A stretch of 7,161 bases of DNA from JBCDBY01 sp039182715 (GTDB taxonomy: Bacteria; Planctomycetota; PLA2). This document shows, one piece after another, positions 6,220 through 7,161 of the stretch. Every line of letters begins with the position of its first letter. Positions within the stretch are counted from its first letter, which is position 1. The notes below the pieces were generated by a model. The model did no database searches and was not told the origin of the DNA. It saw only the letters and a list, made by a program, of their open reading frames with translations. The translations under genes and the position numbers were made by a program. The DNA is taken from contig JBCDBY010000237.1 of assembly GCA_039182715.1 (NCBI GenBank), positions 1 to 7,161 on the forward strand. Reading direction: 5' to 3'.

Positions 6220-6798
6220 CTAACCGCCCGTGATGGTGTCCTGCTCGTCGCGCTCCTGCGGCGTGCGGGCGCGCAGCGTCTTGAGGACGGTGCGGCCGTT
6301 GCGCCGGATCTCGATGCGAAGAAGGTCGCCGCGCCCTTCGCGCGTCGCGACGCCGGCGACCTGGTCCTCGATGACGCCGTTGCCGTCGAGGTCGCCGTCG
6401 ACGAAGACCTCCCACTCGCCGGAGTCCTCGACGCCCTCGAGCTTGAAGCGCACCGGGCCGCCGTCGATGACGCCGTCGCCGTTGGTGTCGCGCTGCTCGA
6501 GCTGCGTGAGGCTGATCGAACGGACGTCGTCGTCCGTGCCGAAGAGTCGGTCGTAGTCGTTGCCCGTCATGGCCGCCGGATTGGGCGCGCCGAAGGGCAT
6601 GCGCAGGATGCGCTCCATGAAGGCCTGCCCGCGGGCGAAGGAGATATCGCGCTCCTTCAGATCCTGCGAACGCCGCGCGTTCGACAGCTCGACGAGGCCG
6701 AGCGAAATCGTCGCCACGGCCAGGATCGAGAAGGTGATCACCACCTCGATCAGGGAGAAGCCCGCCTTGTTCCTACGTTTTCTCTTGGTTTCGGTCAC
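6220..6798 (-). CDS. GspI/PilV-like minor pseudopilin with two calcium-loop-like motifs
   Basis: The 192-residue product has a very basic leader (MTETKRKRRNKAG) and then FSLIEVVITFSILAVATISLGLV: predicted prepilin peptidase cut after Gly13, Phe at +1 and the conserved Glu at +5 (residue 18). The next helix continues to about residue 65, followed by a small acidic C-terminal domain. Two EF-hand/dockerin-like loops are visible: DTNGDGVID at 104-112 and DLDGNGVIE at 136-144. Both have acidic or Asn ligands at loop positions 1, 3, 5 and 9 and Gly at 6. This suggests calcium binding, as known in some T2SS pseudopilins, but the helices flanking true EF-hands are not evident. I chose the GTG at 6798 because AGGAG lies 9 nt upstream; the longer ATG reading (from 6876) adds a leader too long for a prepilin. 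It is the first visible gene of the operon; a GspI, GspH or PilV role cannot be separated by eye. Confidence 0.82.
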   Translation of the reverse strand: MTETKRKRRNKAGFSLIEVVITFSILAVATISLGLVELSNARRSQDLKERDISFARGQAFMERILRMPFGAPNPAAMTGNDYDRLFGTDDDVRSISLTQLEQRDTNGDGVIDGGPVRFKLEGVEDSGEWEVFVDGDLDGNGVIEDQVAGVATREGRGDLLRIEIRRNGRTVLKTLRARTPQERDEQDTITGG

Positions 6799-6807
6799 GT
6801 CTCGCGA

Positions 6808-6815
6808 CTCCTTTC
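6808..6815 (-). promoter_or_regulatory. Shine-Dalgarno supporting the GTG start of the GspI-like gene
   Basis: On the minus strand this reads GAAAGGAG, 9 nt upstream of the GTG at 6796-6798. No comparable site precedes the ATG at 6876, and the GTG gives a 13-residue basic prepilin leader of normal type. Confidence 0.65.
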
Positions 6816-6889
6816 GGCCCCCGATAGACCGAGGGCGCACCAAGAGAATCGGTAGCACAGGGGCCGGGGGGGGCAAACGAGGGCGGGAA

Positions 6890-6920
6890 CGAGCCGGGTT
6901 TTAAGGAGACGACCGGCTCG
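6890..6920. other. 8-bp inverted repeat upstream of the pseudopilin operon
   Basis: CGAGCCGG (6890-6897) and CCGGCTCG (6913-6920) pair across a 15-nt loop holding TTTTAA. It lies about 90 nt upstream of the GTG start of the GspI-like gene. It could be the terminator of a gene beyond the right edge, an operator, or chance in GC-rich DNA. No U-run follows the stem in either direction. Confidence 0.3.
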
Positions 6921-6929
6921 GAATGAGAC

Positions 6930-6992
6930 GCGTTGAACGTTCAACGTGAGACGTTCGACGTTCGACGTTCGACGTTCGACGTTCGACGTTCG
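6930..6992. repeat. Heptanucleotide tandem array (ACGTTCG), nine units
   Basis: Six perfect copies of ACGTTCG fill 6951-6992. Three diverged units precede them in the same phase: GCGTTGA (6930-6936), ACGTTCA (6937-6943) and ACGTGAG (6944-6950). The first two also form the exact 16-bp palindrome CGTTGAACGTTCAACG (6931-6946). Seven is not a multiple of three and no gene covers it, so the array is non-coding. Similar GTTCRAC heptamer repeats are known in intergenic DNA of some GC-rich bacteria; their function is not known to me. Confidence 0.9.
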
Positions 6993-7045
6993 CGGCGGGA
7001 AGGCAGGCGTCCGGGACGGACGAAGCCCGGGGGAGGCAGAAGTCA

Positions 7046-7064
7046 TCCGTCCGTTGCGGACGGA
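7046..7064. other. Small perfect hairpin between the heptamer arrays
   Basis: TCCGTCCG (7046-7053) pairs with CGGACGGA (7057-7064) across a TTG loop. A related 6-bp hairpin, CGTCCG/CGGACG with a GGA loop, lies at 7008-7022. Both carry the same GTCCG core, so they may be degenerate copies of one REP-like element or the remains of a duplication. Confidence 0.4.
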
Positions 7065-7079
7065 GCAAGAAGCACCTGG

Positions 7080-7097
7080 TTCAACGTTCAACGTGCG
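7080..7097. repeat. Second, short heptanucleotide array
   Basis: TTCA, ACGTTCA and ACGTGCG follow in the same phase as in the larger array. The 16 bases at 7080-7095 match 6933-6948 at 15 positions. The offset between them is 147 bp. The bases after each array share GGGAAGGCA, so the two arrays may be a duplicated segment. Confidence 0.65.
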
Positions 7098-7161
7098 CGC
7101 GGGGAAGGCATCTTCGGGGCAGGAAGTGTCCCGAGGCCAGGAGGGAGCGGCCGCCCGTTGC

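Larger units (their letters stand above)
6799..7161. other. Gene-free region upstream of the pseudopilin operon
   Basis: No supportable gene lies here on either strand. It holds the Shine-Dalgarno of the GspI-like gene, the 6890-6920 inverted repeat, the two heptamer arrays and the small hairpins. The operon promoter may lie between 6816 and 6890, but I see no convincing -35/-10 pair. The apparent minus-strand reading frame at 6795-7091 only translates the heptamers into a repeated peptide. Confidence 0.6.

Noticed and set aside
6854..6886. Possible sigma-70 promoter (TTTGCC, 17 nt, TACCGA on the minus strand)
   Set aside because: Each box matches consensus at only about three of six positions, and the spacer is a run of C, so I do not call it.
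6795..7091. Minus-strand frame with a repeated Ser-Asn-Val-Glu-Arg peptide
   Set aside because: The peptide is just the heptamer array translated; such peptides recur in databases as artefacts of this repeat. The true start of the GspI-like gene lies downstream of it.
6930..7097. CRISPR array
   Set aside because: Units are 7 nt with no unique spacers between repeats, so it is a tandem minisatellite, not a CRISPR.

Overview
The window is GC-rich bacterial DNA. Every gene I can support lies on the minus strand, so the region reads right to left. Type IV pilin/type II secretion (T2SS) pseudopilin leaders, an exported TPR protein and Shine-Dalgarno sites point to a Gram-negative (diderm) bacterium. 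The high GC, clustered prepilin-like genes and Tyr/Thr/Val/Glu repeat protein fit Planctomycetota or a neighbouring phylum, but that placement is an inference and not shown by a marker gene.

Right end (about 6799-7161): no gene. It carries two short heptanucleotide (ACGTTCR) arrays whose cores start 147 bp apart, plus small GC-rich hairpins. Next (6798 to 2966) is a pseudopilin gene set transcribed as a probable operon: a GspI/PilV-like minor pseudopilin with two calcium-loop-like motifs and a GTG start; an 825-residue PilX-like protein with an N-terminal prepilin-like segment and a large internal repeat block; and a GspJ/PilW-like pseudopilin. The set ends in a stem-loop around the stop codon followed by a strong 12-bp hairpin, probably an intrinsic terminator.

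Middle (2837 to 1630): a two-gene unit, a small single-pass membrane protein with an acidic tail overlapping by one base (TAATG) with an exported six-TPR protein. After a 202-bp gap comes a membrane-anchored or exported C45/choloylglycine-hydrolase-like Ntn hydrolase (1427 to 249). At the left edge (123 to 1) a further gene starts. Its first 41 residues align without gaps to the N-terminus of the 825-residue PilX-like protein, so a second PilX-like gene, and perhaps a second pseudopilin set, runs out of the window.

Reading together: the pseudopilins and the PilX-like proteins would be inner-membrane-inserted subunits of a pilus or pseudopilus. The membrane/TPR pair between the two PilX-like genes could be envelope accessory proteins. 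The C45-like enzyme has no evident link to pili. The most unusual items are the 15-residue repeat block inside the PilX-like protein, the second PilX-like N-terminus at the edge, and the heptamer arrays upstream of the operon.
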